Assembly: GCF_007655135.1 (NCBI RefSeq)
Contig: NC_045127.1
Location: 25,896,199-25,960,198, forward strand
Length of the DNA stretch: 64,000 nucleotides
Reading direction: 5' to 3'
Source: Punica granatum
Taxonomy: Eukaryota > Streptophyta > Magnoliopsida > Myrtales > Lythraceae
Made by a program: the position numbers and the translations under genes
The notes under the pieces: generated by a model
Database searches by the model: none
Told to the model about the DNA's origin: nothing
The model's input: the letters and a program-made list of their open reading frames with translations, nothing else
Shown: positions 21,508 through 33,216 of the stretch, piece by piece
How positions within the stretch are numbered: position 1 is the stretch's first letter
Layout of the letters: every line of letters begins with the position of its first letter

Positions 21508-23500
21508 TGCCAGTCGGGTCTGTCCAGTATCTCAGCCGGGTCTGTTTGATGCCATTCGGGTTTGTTCAACGGAAAACAGCCCAAACCCGAACCATCAACG
21601 GTCCAACCCGACTCTTGAAGGTCCCATCCCGCATCTCGGGACTAGGTATGACCATTCCCGACTTAGAGGAGCTAGGACTTTTACATTCTCGTTGCGTTTA
21701 TGGAGTTATAGGGGGTTTTATGTATGTTTTATCTTCAAGTTTTAATCTTTATGCATTTTCCATGTTATATCATGCATATTTATCCTTGATTTATATGCTA
21801 GCATGTCGGGAAACCCTTGGATCGTATTCGAGAGGAACATCCCGACCCGGGAAAGGCAAAGGGCTCACGGGTTTCCCTCCAAGGGAGGTGACCGAATGCT
21901 CTCTTGCTCCTTTCAGGCAAGGAACGATCTTCTTGACCCGATCCAAGTTCGATTCCTGAGTTTCATCGTATTTTCTCACGTGCATGAAATCGGTATTGTT
22001 TTATCGATTCCTTAAATAACTTGTTTGTGCATGTTTGCATGTTCGAATGCGTTATTCAAATCATGGCAATACCGACTTTCGTTTAATCGTGTCATTTATC
22101 ATGTTTGTCATTTAAGCATGCGAGAAATGATTCGAAACAAGACGGGGAAACCTCGTAGAACCCCATTCGGGCCATGGGATCTCTCGGCTATCTCCTAGGA
22201 GAAATAACCGAGATCCTCTTAGACTCGTACGGGGTTGCATGAGGCTTCCTCTTCCCGTTTTGAGCCCGTTCTCGGCTTTCGTGTAATTTGCAATTTACAT
22301 TATTGTCGCAATCTCACATGAAATGTCTTTCCAAACCAAACTTTGCATGGATTCGAGTATCGATGACTCGTTCGGGTCCATTCGGTTACGAGGGTAGTTT
22401 CGGTTATTGGACCAAATTATCCTCGATCCTTATGGAATCGTCTTGGTCGCCGAATCACAAATCGTTTTCACAATTAATGCATTCGGCACAACCCTTAAGC
22501 ATTAATTTCACGAACGAGTTAACCGGGACGCTCACATGATTAAACCCACTTCACACTGATAAAGTTTACACGAATTGGCCATTAACTGATACCTCACGTC
22601 GATGAGTTGTCAAATGACGTTGGTGCCCTTTTCAAACTTATCAATTTCAAAACCCGAAACGCGCGGCTCGATGTAGCATGGACGTCTGAAAAGGGCTTCT
22701 GTGTCTCAACTTGAGTTTTTACCTGATTCCAGGTAGCTCAGGTCAGGATACAAAAGATCTTTCTAGATCACTTCCGGGCAGATCGACCGGTTCTTTGGCT
22801 TTTCGGGGTTCTTGCACAACCCTGGACGATCCAGGGATTTGGTTGACACCGGCTATAGGCCGAGGTGGCCCGCACTGCGATGTTTCCCTTTTCTAAAAAC
22901 AATTTTCAAATAAAGGGCAAAATCGTCTTTTCACAATTCAGCGACACCCCTAGGGTTAGCATGACAGAAACACTACAGTACGGGATAAGAATGGGCTACC
23001 TGTTCAGGTGCAGGTTCATCTGCATAGCCTTTTCTTATCTAACTGTTGAGTTTCTGTTATCCTAACATAGACTCGGGTAACTAGAACGGTTATCTCTATC
23101 AGAAAACATGCGAAATGCTTATTAACCTTTCACTCGACCTAACCAAACATTACATAATGGTTAGGAGGAATTCTAGATTCCAAATCTAGAGTCAAAACAC
23201 TAGTTTGGCTAATTCAGTGAAAATTCAGTGTCACAATACAGAACAACTGTAAAAGCAATCCACACAAATGAGATTTGACTATCTTTGTCAAGTTCTCAAA
23301 ACAAAGCCGAATGCTAAAACATTGGCACGTGCTTGTTTGTCTAGGGTAGGATTTGCATGCCAAAATACCCCGGATTAACAACTTGTTAAAACACGTACAC
23401 TCGATAATAACAAACACCTTGTCTGTTATTTACCTGCTGCGTGTTATCTTTCCGCACCTGTTTGCCATGCGGGTCGAGCCTGATCCCTAGGCCGAATAAT

Positions 23501-23574
23501 ATTAGGGTTCAACGCCCTAATCATCGAGCACAGGGTTCAACACCCTAATCAACACTCACAGGGTCCAACGCCCT
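23501..23574 (+). repeat. Triplicated small hairpin in E1 3' LTR
   Basis: Same three GGGTYCAACRCCC units as at 10986-11059, starting with ATTAGGG/CCCTAAT at 23501-23521. Confidence 0.72.
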
Positions 23575-24340
23575 ATTCAGTGAGAGCGTCCATTGAATTT
23601 CAGTTCTTCGGTCTTTTCCCTAAACTCACGGTGAGTTAGAGTGGAATAATAACCGAACGCGAAACGACTGGAATTCGACCCTTTTGTAATTTGCATTTAT
23701 TGTTTTCGAGAGCATTGTAAGGATTTTATTTTGTACATTTATTCTGTAAGAATTCCAGTCGGTGAGCGAACGGTCCGAGAGTCGAATTAATCGAATCGGT
23801 CTAATGCTTGCCCAGATACAAGTAAATCCAAGAACTCGCGGTTCTGGTTCACGCAAGGATTCAACCTCCACGGTTCGATGAACTGTAACGCACGATTGTG
23901 AACCAACTCCCCAACATACGGGTTTACTTCTCTCTCGGCTTCTCAACCGACATCGTTTGGTTCACCGGATCTCCGGTGTCAAAACGTGCGAGCCGAGTGC
24001 AGCTTAATTCATGCGGTAAATCATAAAACATGCAAGCCTAGCAAACCAGAGTACCGAAAGGGCGTGCGGGATATAGGCCCGCACGTAACATGAACCCCCG
24101 AACACGGATTTTCCGGTTCCGCACAGATCAATGCCTTAACAACAAACTAGGTGTTCCATACCCCTAGACCCAGGGTAACTTATCCGCCCTCGACCTTCGG
24201 GTCGTAAAATGATAAGTGGCGACTCCTTCTCTCACGCGTGTCCGTCACGCGTCCCCATGGGAAGGTGGACACCCCCAAGCCGCGCGATCCAAAAGCGCGC
24301 AATGCGGGCCCCGACGAGAGTTCACATTCGGGTCCGTACG

Positions 24341-24345
24341 GGAGG
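24341..24345. repeat. Target site duplication of E1, right copy (GGAGG)
   Basis: Matches 6325-6329. Confidence 0.85.
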
Positions 24346-25951
24346 TAGCCCATGTCTGAGAGCTAAAGTCCCTGTTGGCTCTCAATTCTTTTGCTTCATT
24401 TGTTTTATTTTGATTTGCTGCTGGTTTGTACTTTATCAAGCACCCACTCATTGGGTAGACTTGGGATATTTGCTATTTGACTGTTTTAGTTAAGATGGAT
24501 TATCTGCTATTTTTGTTCTTTTTGTTTATGAAGATAGAGTGGATAACAACTGTTGACTCTCTCTATTGCTATACCGGTTGGAACTCCAATTGCTTCAGCT
24601 TAATATTTTCGAAATCGGGGAAGTACTAGTATCTCTTTTTCTCTTATGTTCTTTATTTTTATTTTCATTTTACTAGAGCTACATTAGGAACAGTGAGGAC
24701 ATTGTTTAATCTAAGTGTGGGGAAGGGAGATACTAAACAGATGGAGTATAAAATTGAGTATAGTGTTGATGTTTGAATTCTGTGATTTAATTTATTACTC
24801 ATGACATCTGATGCCTGTCCTTGTTGATAAATGATTATACTTCCCTATCACCTTGAACTATAATTGTCCTTAAGTTATCTCGCAATTGTTAGGCCAAATT
24901 TTTTTTATTGAAATCTAGAGATTATACGAAGAATACTGTTGATAGCATTTGTTCAGGAATTGTTTGAAAAAAATTGACTCACTTAGGCGCCCTACTCACC
25001 ACTATTGTGATTTTTGTACTTAGTTAAAATTAATTAGTCAAATCTTTAGAAATCAAATTTACCTAGTTTTTAGCCCTAGAGTTTGAAGTTTAGAGTCGGT
25101 CAAGTCCTTAAGTGAAAAATAAACGGGTCTACTTCTAAGCAAAGTTAGTTAGTATATCCTCTTTTTAATTGTTCTAATAGCACTTTAACATTTAGTGAAA
25201 GAGATAGAAGAAGCTTTGTACTTAGTGATTCCTATAAAAGAAGTCTGAAAAGTGTTAGTGAGCATTCAAAAGAAAAAAAAAAAGCAAGCATAGCCTTTAC
25301 TCCAATGACTCAAGAATTGAGTTATGAGTATCCTAACTTGAATGTTAGAGTGAGGAAGAGTTCGTAAGGGTCTCTTTAAAACTCGGTCACTTGGATGATG
25401 AGACCGAGATGTGCCGATTCAATGAACTCACTATAACGAGAAGGGCGAAAAGGCACAAGTTCAAACAAAAATTGGACTTCAAAAAAAAATTGCTTAAGAA
25501 ACAGAAAGGAAAAATTGAATGCAAAAACAAAAAAATGAATTAAGAGTTGTAATAAAAAGGAAGAAAACCTAGGGATGAAGCAGATACCATATGCTTTCAC
25601 TACCTTGTTGACTTGCTTAGAGGGATAATTAGAGGGATCATATGCCTGCTAACAGCTATGAAGTTTAAATGTGTATTTTTCCTTATAGGATTGAATATTT
25701 ACTTTTGAAATAGAAATCTCAGGCTAAACGCTTGGATTAAAATTTGCTTTCTCTAGATTAGCTGGTTAATTTCAACTGTAGTATTCTAATCACATGTTTC
25801 CAGTTTGGTTTTAGCAGTGGGCACCACAAAATAGCGAGTCATAAATTGTGAAATATCAAATCCTTGAATCAATGAATATGAAAATTTGTACTCTCTATGA
25901 TAGATTTCTTTCCTTGGTCTTATTTATTTTGCTTGAGGACAAGCAAAATTT
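24346..25951 (+). other. Athila 3' untranslated region, right fragment
   Basis: AT-rich, about 1.6 kb, no credible ORF and no env-like gene. It contains an internal PPT-like motif at 24712-24730 and A-rich runs (for example about 25270-25285 and 25480-25550). The change from the GC-richer E1 to AT-rich sequence marks the element boundary. Confidence 0.75.
24712..24730 (+). other. Internal PPT-like motif of the Athila element
   Basis: TAAGTGTGGGGAAGGGAGA resembles the terminal PPT CAAGTGTGGGGAAGT at 25952-25966, 1.2 kb upstream of it. It could act as a second plus-strand primer or be a duplicated remnant. Confidence 0.5.
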
Positions 25952-25966
25952 CAAGTGTGGGGAAGT
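25952..25966 (+). other. Polypurine tract of the Athila element
   Basis: CAAGTGTGGGGAAGT directly precedes the LTR start TGATAAGGGC at 25967. Confidence 0.85.
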
Positions 25967-27215
25967 TGATAAGGGCATATTATACTCATATTTTATTGTG
26001 CAATTCATGTTAAAGTATTATTAATTTTATATAAATTATAAGAAGTTGGTGCTTAATTATGTGTAATTTGATATTGTAGATCTTTGAGGACTTAGATGGA
26101 ATTACGAGTAATATTGAGGAGTTTTGCGCAATTTGGAGCCAGCCTATATTTTTCGAAAATCTTTTTTCGTTTTGGATATAAATACTCCTTATAACAAGAT
26201 TAGGAAATCCTGGGGGAGCCATCTTTCACCATTCTTTTAACCTAGAGAGTTTTTTGGAGAGAGTCTTGTCTGGAGCCATCACCTGGATCAATTGATTTGA
26301 AGCGAAAAATTGTGGAAGAGACTATTCTTTAAAGGAATTGTTGGATTTTTGTTTTAGGATTCAATATCTTGAGTTTACTGCTGAATATGAATTCTATTGT
26401 AATGACTCCTTTGAATTATAATTGTATTTTCAATTCCATGATGTTCTAAGCTTCCCTTGTGGGAATATGATGAAACCCTAGGTAGCTAATATGATGATTG
26501 TCGCCATGTTATAGGATTAATAGATGTGTGGATGATTCATGATTGCAATTCCTATAATTTCAATTTTAATTCTTAATTGGTTATAATTGTTAGAATCACT
26601 ATTGATACGGGAGTTGATATAGGGTTTGCTAGGAATTCTTGATTAGACTAATTAGTTAAATGCGAAAACTGCGTTAATTAGTTTAATTAGAGATTATCTA
26701 GGGATTAATGCAATGTTTCTAGTTAGTTATTCGCTAAGACATTAGGGATAATTAATTTAGGGCATTAGACAATCATAGCACTGGAAGGTGTATGATTATA
26801 ATTTAGAGTCCACTATTAATTAGAGATGCGGGAGCTGATTGATTAATTAGGGGTTTAAGACTTTAATTTTAAAGGCTTGATAAACTCACTTGAATAACCA
26901 CATAGCTATTGATCTATATAACATGATGGCAATCTGATTAGTGAAACTAGGGTGGGTTCTGTTTTTCCCACTTTCAATTGATATATTTTCATACAATTCT
27001 CTTTATGCTCTTTGTGACGATTTAGGTTGATTAGTAGTTAATTAGTTAATTCTCTCAATTAGATTGCCTAGATAATAATAGAATCTAATATAGGTTTAGT
27101 ATTTAATTAATCCTCGTGGGATCGACACTCTATTCATCACTCTATTACTTGATCAGACCCAATGCACTTGCTGGTAGAATTCGCGCTTATCTTTATATAT
27201 ATTCACAGTGGATCA
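25967..27215 (+). repeat. Athila-like 3' LTR (1249 bp)
   Basis: Starts TGATAAGGGC and ends GTGGATCA. Its last 885 bp pair with 1-885. After 27215 the sequence switches to E4 internal DNA (GCATTTACTGC words), which gives the right boundary. Confidence 0.93.
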
Positions 27216-27499
27216 ACTTCGTGTCCACATTTACTGCATTTCAGACTCCGCGTCCACGGATTTCGCGTCCACACTTACTACTTTCCCATACCTTCCCATT
27301 TCCTAACCCTCGATTCTTCCTTTCTTTTTTTCCCCACAGCAGGTTTATACATTTGTATGATTTTCGCCCACACATCCAAAACAAAGGAACAAGCGGCTAT
27401 GGGGAAAGATACAAGGGCAGTCACCGGGACTAAAGGGGGTACATCTCATGATCTTTGGCTACATCCTCTAATCGACCAAGCAACCAAAGAGGGGCAAGC
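27216..27499 (+). mobile_element. E4 internal tail and PPT
   Basis: The last 284 bp of a Tat-like element's internal region, with a GCATTTACTGC word like E1 14825-14965, ending in the PPT AAAGAGGGGCAAGC (27486-27499). The rest of the internal region lies left of the window, beyond the Athila insertion. Confidence 0.82.
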
Positions 27500-29041
27500 T
27501 GTCAACACCCATTTTGGCTCGTCGACTCCCAACAAAGAACTCCCGACCAAAGCTCAGATCACTATTCACGGTCAGGCCGACAGAAGCAAAAACGCGGGCT
27601 CGGGGACATGAACTATAGAAGAGAAGCAAGGACCACAAGGAAGGCGCAAGGAGCAATCAAAAGGGCAGACAAACGGCAAAATCTCGGGACAGCATAAACC
27701 GGCACTGTAGTACTATTCATCTCTGGATCACAGGAGCGTCAGAAGGTATCCAATATGGGACTCTAAAAATCCCTCTTGATACCAAAATGACCGATGACAC
27801 CTCCGAGCACATTTCAGGAGTCTCCTGCCTAAGCTGGGGCACTCCCGAACATTTGTAGGGGCTTTCCTAATGGGGCTCCCGGGACGCCCAATCCACGAAC
27901 CAGTAAACGGCACCCGAAAACAGGTTTGCACACACCCGAGGGTTATCAGGACCAGGGAACGGGTTTCTGACTGCTTTTCGAAACTCATCTTGGTCTCCCG
28001 AGTAGATCCCGACCCGAAAAATGGGCCCTTCCTACACAGGAACATGGCTGGAACCCTTTTTAACAAATCGTCGATGCACGAAATCTACGCCAATCAAACC
28101 TAGGGACCTCAAGGGCTTGGGAGATAAACTCTAATGACATTGCACAATCCATTTAGGTTTCCCGAATACTATTCCGGCAAGAAAAAGGCCCATTTCACCC
28201 GAAATCTTGCGCTCAGAGCTCATTCAGGGAAATGTTGATGTTCGAGCTCTGCACCACCCACTCCCAACAACCCCTAGGGGCTAGGAAATCATTTCGACTC
28301 AAACCAGGCAAAGCATATCAGTTCCCCGGCAAATCTTCGGGACTCGTTTTTGACCAACGGAGATCACAGTGGTCTCAGAACACATGAGAGCACTTGGGAA
28401 ACACTGAGAGAGCCCCATTCGCGGATTCTTAGGATGCCTCCGGTTATTGGTCTTCACCCAAGGCCGACGAGTCAACCATTCTGCCCAATGCGGAAAACAT
28501 GCCAATACAAAGAATACAGCACGCAAAGACACGAACTGGCGACAAAAACGGACAACTTCACTCCGATCATCCAAACGGAGCGAAACCGACTTTTGAGTCC
28601 CCGGGTCACCTGAGCATTCGCTTACAAGAAGCATGTCAATATTAGGCTCATTACAACCGTATTCGCGCATACATCGAAAATTCGTCGTTCAAGCGAACCA
28701 TGGAAATCAAACGCGCGATCAATCGAGCCCCGAGTTTCTTCCGGTTTTCTTCCTAATCAAGTGGGACCCTTGAGCTTGCCAAGCCGAGCTGAGCCAAGCC
28801 GAGCCGCGAGCCATGGCTCTCTCTAGAGGCAAGCCAAATGAGCCTCCACCACTCAAATTCAAAATATCTCTTACACCCATCAACTCCACTCTTCCATCCA
28901 TCTACTCCACTCTTCCATCCATCACTTCCCATCAACCTTTCAAGACAACTTCCCCTCCCTAATCCCTCTTAAAAATTCGGATCCCCTAAGCACCCCCTCT
29001 AATTGCACTTTATTTCACTAATTATGCCTCATTAAGCCTCC

Positions 29042-29047
29042 TATAAG
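29042..29047 (+). promoter_or_regulatory. Putative TATA box of E4 LTR
   Basis: TATAAG in the context CCTCCTATAAGTGCCC, followed by a CT-rich stretch near 29090, at the place equivalent to the TATA boxes of the other Tat-like LTRs. Confidence 0.5.
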
Positions 29048-29409
29048 TGCCCATGAATCATTAACACTAATCACAACTCAATTTCCATTCTCTCTCAAGC
29101 TTTCTCACTCTAGGAGAACCTCCAAAACCCTCTCAAGCTCAAGCAATCAGCCCTGGTCGTTCAGTCCAAGCACAACCCGGTTCAAGGCCGAAATTGCCGG
29201 AAAACTCAACCGTTTTCCAGCGACCACCACGTAACTCGAACCAAACTTGACCAAACTTCATATGCCACATGTATTCGACCTCTCGAATCCATTTCCAAGC
29301 TTAGTTTTAGCATTTGAGGCTCCCAGCCCGGCGTTTCAGTTCAACACAGAAACTGTGCGCAACCGGGTTTTCACCGCCACTCCCGGGTCCTAAGCGTGCC
29401 ATTCCTTCC

Positions 29410-29488
29410 CACGACCATGGCGAGTCGTGCCTACACCTTATAAGGGTTCCTCACGACCCTCACTCTCCCCCGTGATGAGGTAGTCGCG
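29410..29488 (+). repeat. Paired-hairpin module in E4 LTR
   Basis: CACGAC (29410-29415) pairs with GTCGTG (29424-29429) around CATGGCGA; AGGGT (29443-29447) pairs with ACCCT (29456-29460); CGTGA (29471-29475) pairs with TCGCG (29484-29488) with one G.U. The string GGCGAGTCGTGCC is shared with the E1 array at 14236-14248. Confidence 0.65.
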
Positions 29489-29639
29489 TGCCAGGAGCCG
29501 TTCAACTGAGCAAGACCTCATTTTCCCTTTTATTTTCCTTACTGGGTTTTTTGTGAACTTACCGGTTCTTACTTTGACTTTCTGGGTTTGTTCGAGCTTT
29601 GGCACCTTATCAGCTCATCATAGACACTTCAAGCAGTCC

Positions 29640-30140
29640 CTTAGGAGTCGGAACCCAAGCCAGCCTGGTGCAACACCCGGAGCCCCCTTTTGTAGTCGAT
29701 TCAACCCAAATAGCCCAGTCGGGTCTGTTCCTCTGGTTTTCTTTTCTGACCCGAACTTTGCAGGAACATACAGGTCAGCTCGGGTTGAACCATGCTACGA
29801 GCCACCTATCACCGTGATCTTCAGTCAGTTAGGAGTCCAATGCCACTGACCTTGCATCAAAAGACCACAGGGAGCCTCCCGTAGAGTCGTTTCTTCATCG
29901 GGTGCCAGTCGGGTCTGTTCCTCTAGTTTTCTTTTCTGACCTAAATTTTGCAGAAACATACAGGTCAGCTCGGGTTGAAACTCGCTACGAGACCCTATCA
30001 CCATGATCCTCAGTCAGTTAGAAGTCCAATACCACCAACCTTGGATAAAAAGACCACTGGGAGCCTCCTGTAGACCCGTTTCTTCATCAGGTGCCAGTCG
30101 GGTCTGTTTTGCCCCGACTGGGTCTGTCATTTCTTACTGA
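29640..30140 (+). repeat. 190-bp tandem repeat in E4 LTR, about 2.3 copies
   Basis: The anchor CAGTCGGGTCTGTT starts at 29716, 29906 and 30095, 190 and 189 bp apart. Words such as CAGTTAGGAGTCCAATGCCAC and CTGACCTTGC match the 192-bp repeat of E1 (CAGTTAGGAGTC..GCCACTGACCTTGC). Confidence 0.9.
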
Positions 30141-32198
30141 TCCGACTTTGCTTTTGATTTCTGGAAAATCTACGCATGCAATCTTCACGAAACCAGCACA
30201 GCGTGATCCTTAGTCTCTTGGGAATCCAACGCAACCGACCCCGCGCGAAAAGGCCATCTCAATCAACCGGTACAGCCCCGACAAGCCGAACTGCCAATCG
30301 GATCTGCCAGCCGACCCGACTTCACTGATTCGGGTCTATTCGTTCCAGGGGCAGCACCGACTTCCCGAACCCCTTTTTTTGACTTTCCTCGACTTTTCCG
30401 GCATCCCGGGGCTAGGTATAACCATTCCCGACTTAGAGAAGTAAGGACTTTTACGTTTTCTTTGCATTTGTGGGCGATAAGGCGGTCCATGACCGATTCG
30501 CATGTTATGTTTTTTTTTTATGCATTTTCACATCATATTATGCATGCCTTTATCGTTGTGGTATGCCTGCATATCGTGAAAAGGCTTGATTCGGAGTCGA
30601 GGAAACCTTATTAGCTCGGGCAAGCCAAGGGAGCCTCTTGGCTTCACCCTAAGGGGGGTGGCCTAGTGCTTCTCTTGACTCTCCCGGGCCATACACGGTT
30701 TCCTTGCCCCGACTTAAGTCATTTCTCGAGTTTTTATATTTTTACATTTTTCATCTCCATGACTCGGTGCCGTTTTATCGATTCCTTTAAATATCGTGCT
30801 TGTCCATGCTTGTATGCTTGTTTGCGTCTTCCAAGATCATGGCGATTCTGGCTTTGTAAAATGTGCGTTATTATCGTGTTTGATGTTTTATGTATGCAAG
30901 AAACAGCCAAAACCGATATAGGAGACAATCCATGACCTAAGTCGGGTCAAGGAGGCTTTCGGCTTCCTCCTTGGAGGGTGGCCGAATGCCCCTTGACCTC
31001 CCTCGGGTCGGAGATGGCCTCCTCTATCGCTTTAAAACCGATTCTTGGAATTGATTGCATATACATTTTTTCGTTCAATCATTAGTTTCGCGTTAGTTTG
31101 TATGTTAGGCGCGTTAATTTCGAACAACCATTTCATTAATCCATAACAATCAAGGTTCAAGGCCTCAATCACTAAACCATTCCACAAATAGGAAATGAGA
31201 CGTATCATTTGGTTAATTAAATCATTCGGTTAAAATAAAATCGTATGAACATCAATTTATAAACACGTCGACGAATTATGAAATATCGGAAACGTCCTTT
31301 TAAAACCCACAATTTCGAAAGCGTCGAAACACTTAACACGCGTGGCATGGGCATCTAGGGAATGCTCGTGCACCTCAACTCAAGTCTGGGCCCGATTTGA
31401 GGCGACTCGGGTCGGGGTGTACAAACCTTCCTTAGACCACTCTCGGGCGGAATAATCGTTTTCTCGGCTCTCTTGGGGTTGACATGACCTTGATGGACCC
31501 AAGGGATCGATCGGCACCAGCTATAGACTTTCGATAGTCCGCGTCATGTGATCTCAAATTTTGCATGAACATTTTACACACTTTATAGTTCAAGGGCATA
31601 ATCGTCTTTTCGTGGATCGTCGACTCCATAGGCATTAGGGTGATTTAAACACTTAGATCCACGGTCGGAGACGAGCAATCCGATCGGGTGCAAGTGTCAT
31701 TTGCATAGCCCACTTCGTCCGATTTCAGTGTTTCCGTTATCCTACAGTAGATTCGGGTAGTTAGATATGTTTTTCTGTATTAAAATATGTGAAATCCGAC
31801 TAACCCTTCATCCAACTTAATCAAACATTAGATAATGGTTAGGCGAAACTCTAGGTTCTAAATCTATAGTCAAAACACAAGTTTGGCATATTCAATGTAA
31901 CCACAGTGTCATTTATAGAACAAAGCCTTAAAACAAACACACTCACATAGCTGACCTAGAACTGCATTCAAGCGCATTCATTTGCTTGCCTAGGGTTGGG
32001 AGATTGTTTGCTAAATAACCCCAGTTAATAACTGATTAAATCAAGTAAATTCGGCTGAATACACCACTTGTCTGTATATGTCTGTATTTATCAGTTTTTG
32101 TCTGTTTTCATCTGTTTCTATCAGTTTTTCTCTGTTTTCTATTATTGCTTGCTGATTTGTCGCAGTTTGAACCCAAACCCATAGGTTACGCTTATCCA

Positions 32199-32241
32199 GG
32201 GTCCAACACCCCAAATCATCAACCACGGGGTCCAACACCCC
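32199..32241 (+). repeat. GGGTCCAACACCC hairpins in E4 LTR (two units)
   Basis: GGGT/ACCC (32199-32211) and GGGGT/ACCCC (32227-32241), both with the CCAAC-type loop. Homologous to the triplet in E1 and E3. Confidence 0.65.
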
Positions 32242-33216
32242 CATGTACACCTAGCGCGCGCAACCCGAGTGTGGAATGGGGTCTAGTCTCGAGTCACCAC
32301 CTTACTCCGAGTAATGTCTATGTGGAAGATGACTCGGATCGGGTGTGTGAATCATGATTAGACATCACCCAAGAGCTCGAACGGTCCAATGGTTATCGTG
32401 AGAATCGATCGATTTTCGCGTCGCCCGTTGGTCTGGTCAGACCTGACTCCCGGCTTCTGAAGCCCGCGTTGCTTTAATTTATTTTTCGATCACTCAAAAA
32501 TCTCACGGTGTGCTGGAGCGAAATATTGACCCAATGCAAACCGATCGGGATCCATTTACTTTATTCAGTTGTACTTTGTAATTATTCGAGTGTACATTGC
32601 GAGGATTTTGTTTGTACATTTATTCATTTGTAAGGATCCCTGATCGGCGAGCGAGAGGTCCGAGCGTCAAACTGGTCAAGTCGGTCTATTGTTACCAAGA
32701 GATGAGTAAGCTCGAACACTCGCGGTCTCGATTCGCGCAGGGAATCGACCATCACGGTTCGACAAACTGTAATGCAAAGATAGTGAACCGATCCCTCGAG
32801 ATGCAAGCCTACTTTTCTTTCGGGGCATTGGCGCGAAGTGATTACTTCACCGAATTTACGATATCAAAACGGGCGAGTTAAGCGTAACCTAATCCATGCG
32901 GTAAATACACAATAAACAGCAAGCCTAGCAAATTAGAGTACCGAAAGGGCGTGCAGGATATAAGCACGCACGTAATAGAACCCCCGAATTCGGAATTTCC
33001 GGTTCCGTGCGACCAATGCCTTAGCAATTACGTGTACCCCATACCCCTAGACCCGGGCAACTCAACGGCCCTTGACCTTCGGGTTGTAAATAGTAAGTGG
33101 CGACTCCTTCTGACGTGCGTTCGCCGTGCGTCCCCGGGAAGGTGGACACTCCTAAGTCGCGTTACGTAGGCACGCGCACGCACACCCCAACGAGATTAAA
33201 ATTTGGGTGCGCACAA

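Larger units (their letters stand above)
6330..24340 (+). mobile_element. E1: non-autonomous Tat-like LTR retrotransposon with very long LTRs
   Basis: An 18 kb element with LTRs of 5496 bp (6330-11825) and 5274 bp (19067-24340), a tRNA-Arg type PBS, a polypurine tract, and a 5-bp target duplication in the Athila 3' region. The internal 7.2 kb has only one recognisable ORF (ORF1, 12407-13897) and no gag, protease, RT or integrase. Long LTRs, tRNA-Arg priming, an extra ORF and tandem repeats before the 3' LTR are known for the Tat/Ogre/Retand group. The assignment to Tat is by these features, not by RT phylogeny, as there is no RT. Mobilisation must have used proteins of a relative. Confidence 0.88.
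19067..24340 (+). repeat. E1 3' LTR (5.3 kb)
   Basis: Near-copy of 6330-11825. It is 222 bp shorter, of which 192 bp is one tandem unit and 28 bp a deletion right after the TATA box (20697-20701). It ends GGTCCGTAC(G) against GGTCCGTACA in the 5' copy, then GGAGG target duplication. Confidence 0.95.
1..27215 (+). mobile_element. Athila-like Ty3/gypsy LTR retrotransposon, 5' end cut by window, split by a nested element
   Basis: The order LTR, tRNA-Asp PBS, gag, protease, RT, RNase H, integrase, polypurine tract, LTR is that of Ty3/gypsy. The gag motif around 2030-2085 and the tRNA-Asp PBS fit the Athila lineage. The LTR remnant at 1-885 aligns with 26331-27215 with no net indel and about 34 mismatches by my eye count (about 4 percent), so the insertion is not recent. 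All coding parts are broken. No env-like ORF, known from some Athila members, is visible after integrase. The element is interrupted at 6330-24340 by E1 and is itself inserted in E4's 3' untranslated region. Its own target duplication cannot be checked because the left end is outside the window. Confidence 0.93.
27500..33215 (+). repeat. E4 3' LTR (5.7 kb), Tat-like
   Basis: Starts TGTCAACACCC after a PPT and ends GGTGCGCACA. It is collinear with the E1 and E3 LTRs but clearly diverged. It has a TATA box, hairpin modules, a 190-bp tandem repeat and GGGTYCAAC hairpins. Short 21-bp repeats (CTCCACTCTTCCATCCATCTA) lie at about 28885-28925. No ORF in it is supported. Confidence 0.88.

Noticed and set aside
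25376..25600. Phe-rich minus-strand frame as an env-like transmembrane gene of the Athila element
   Set aside because: Wrong strand for an Athila env-like ORF; the Phe codons come from A-rich runs on the + strand.
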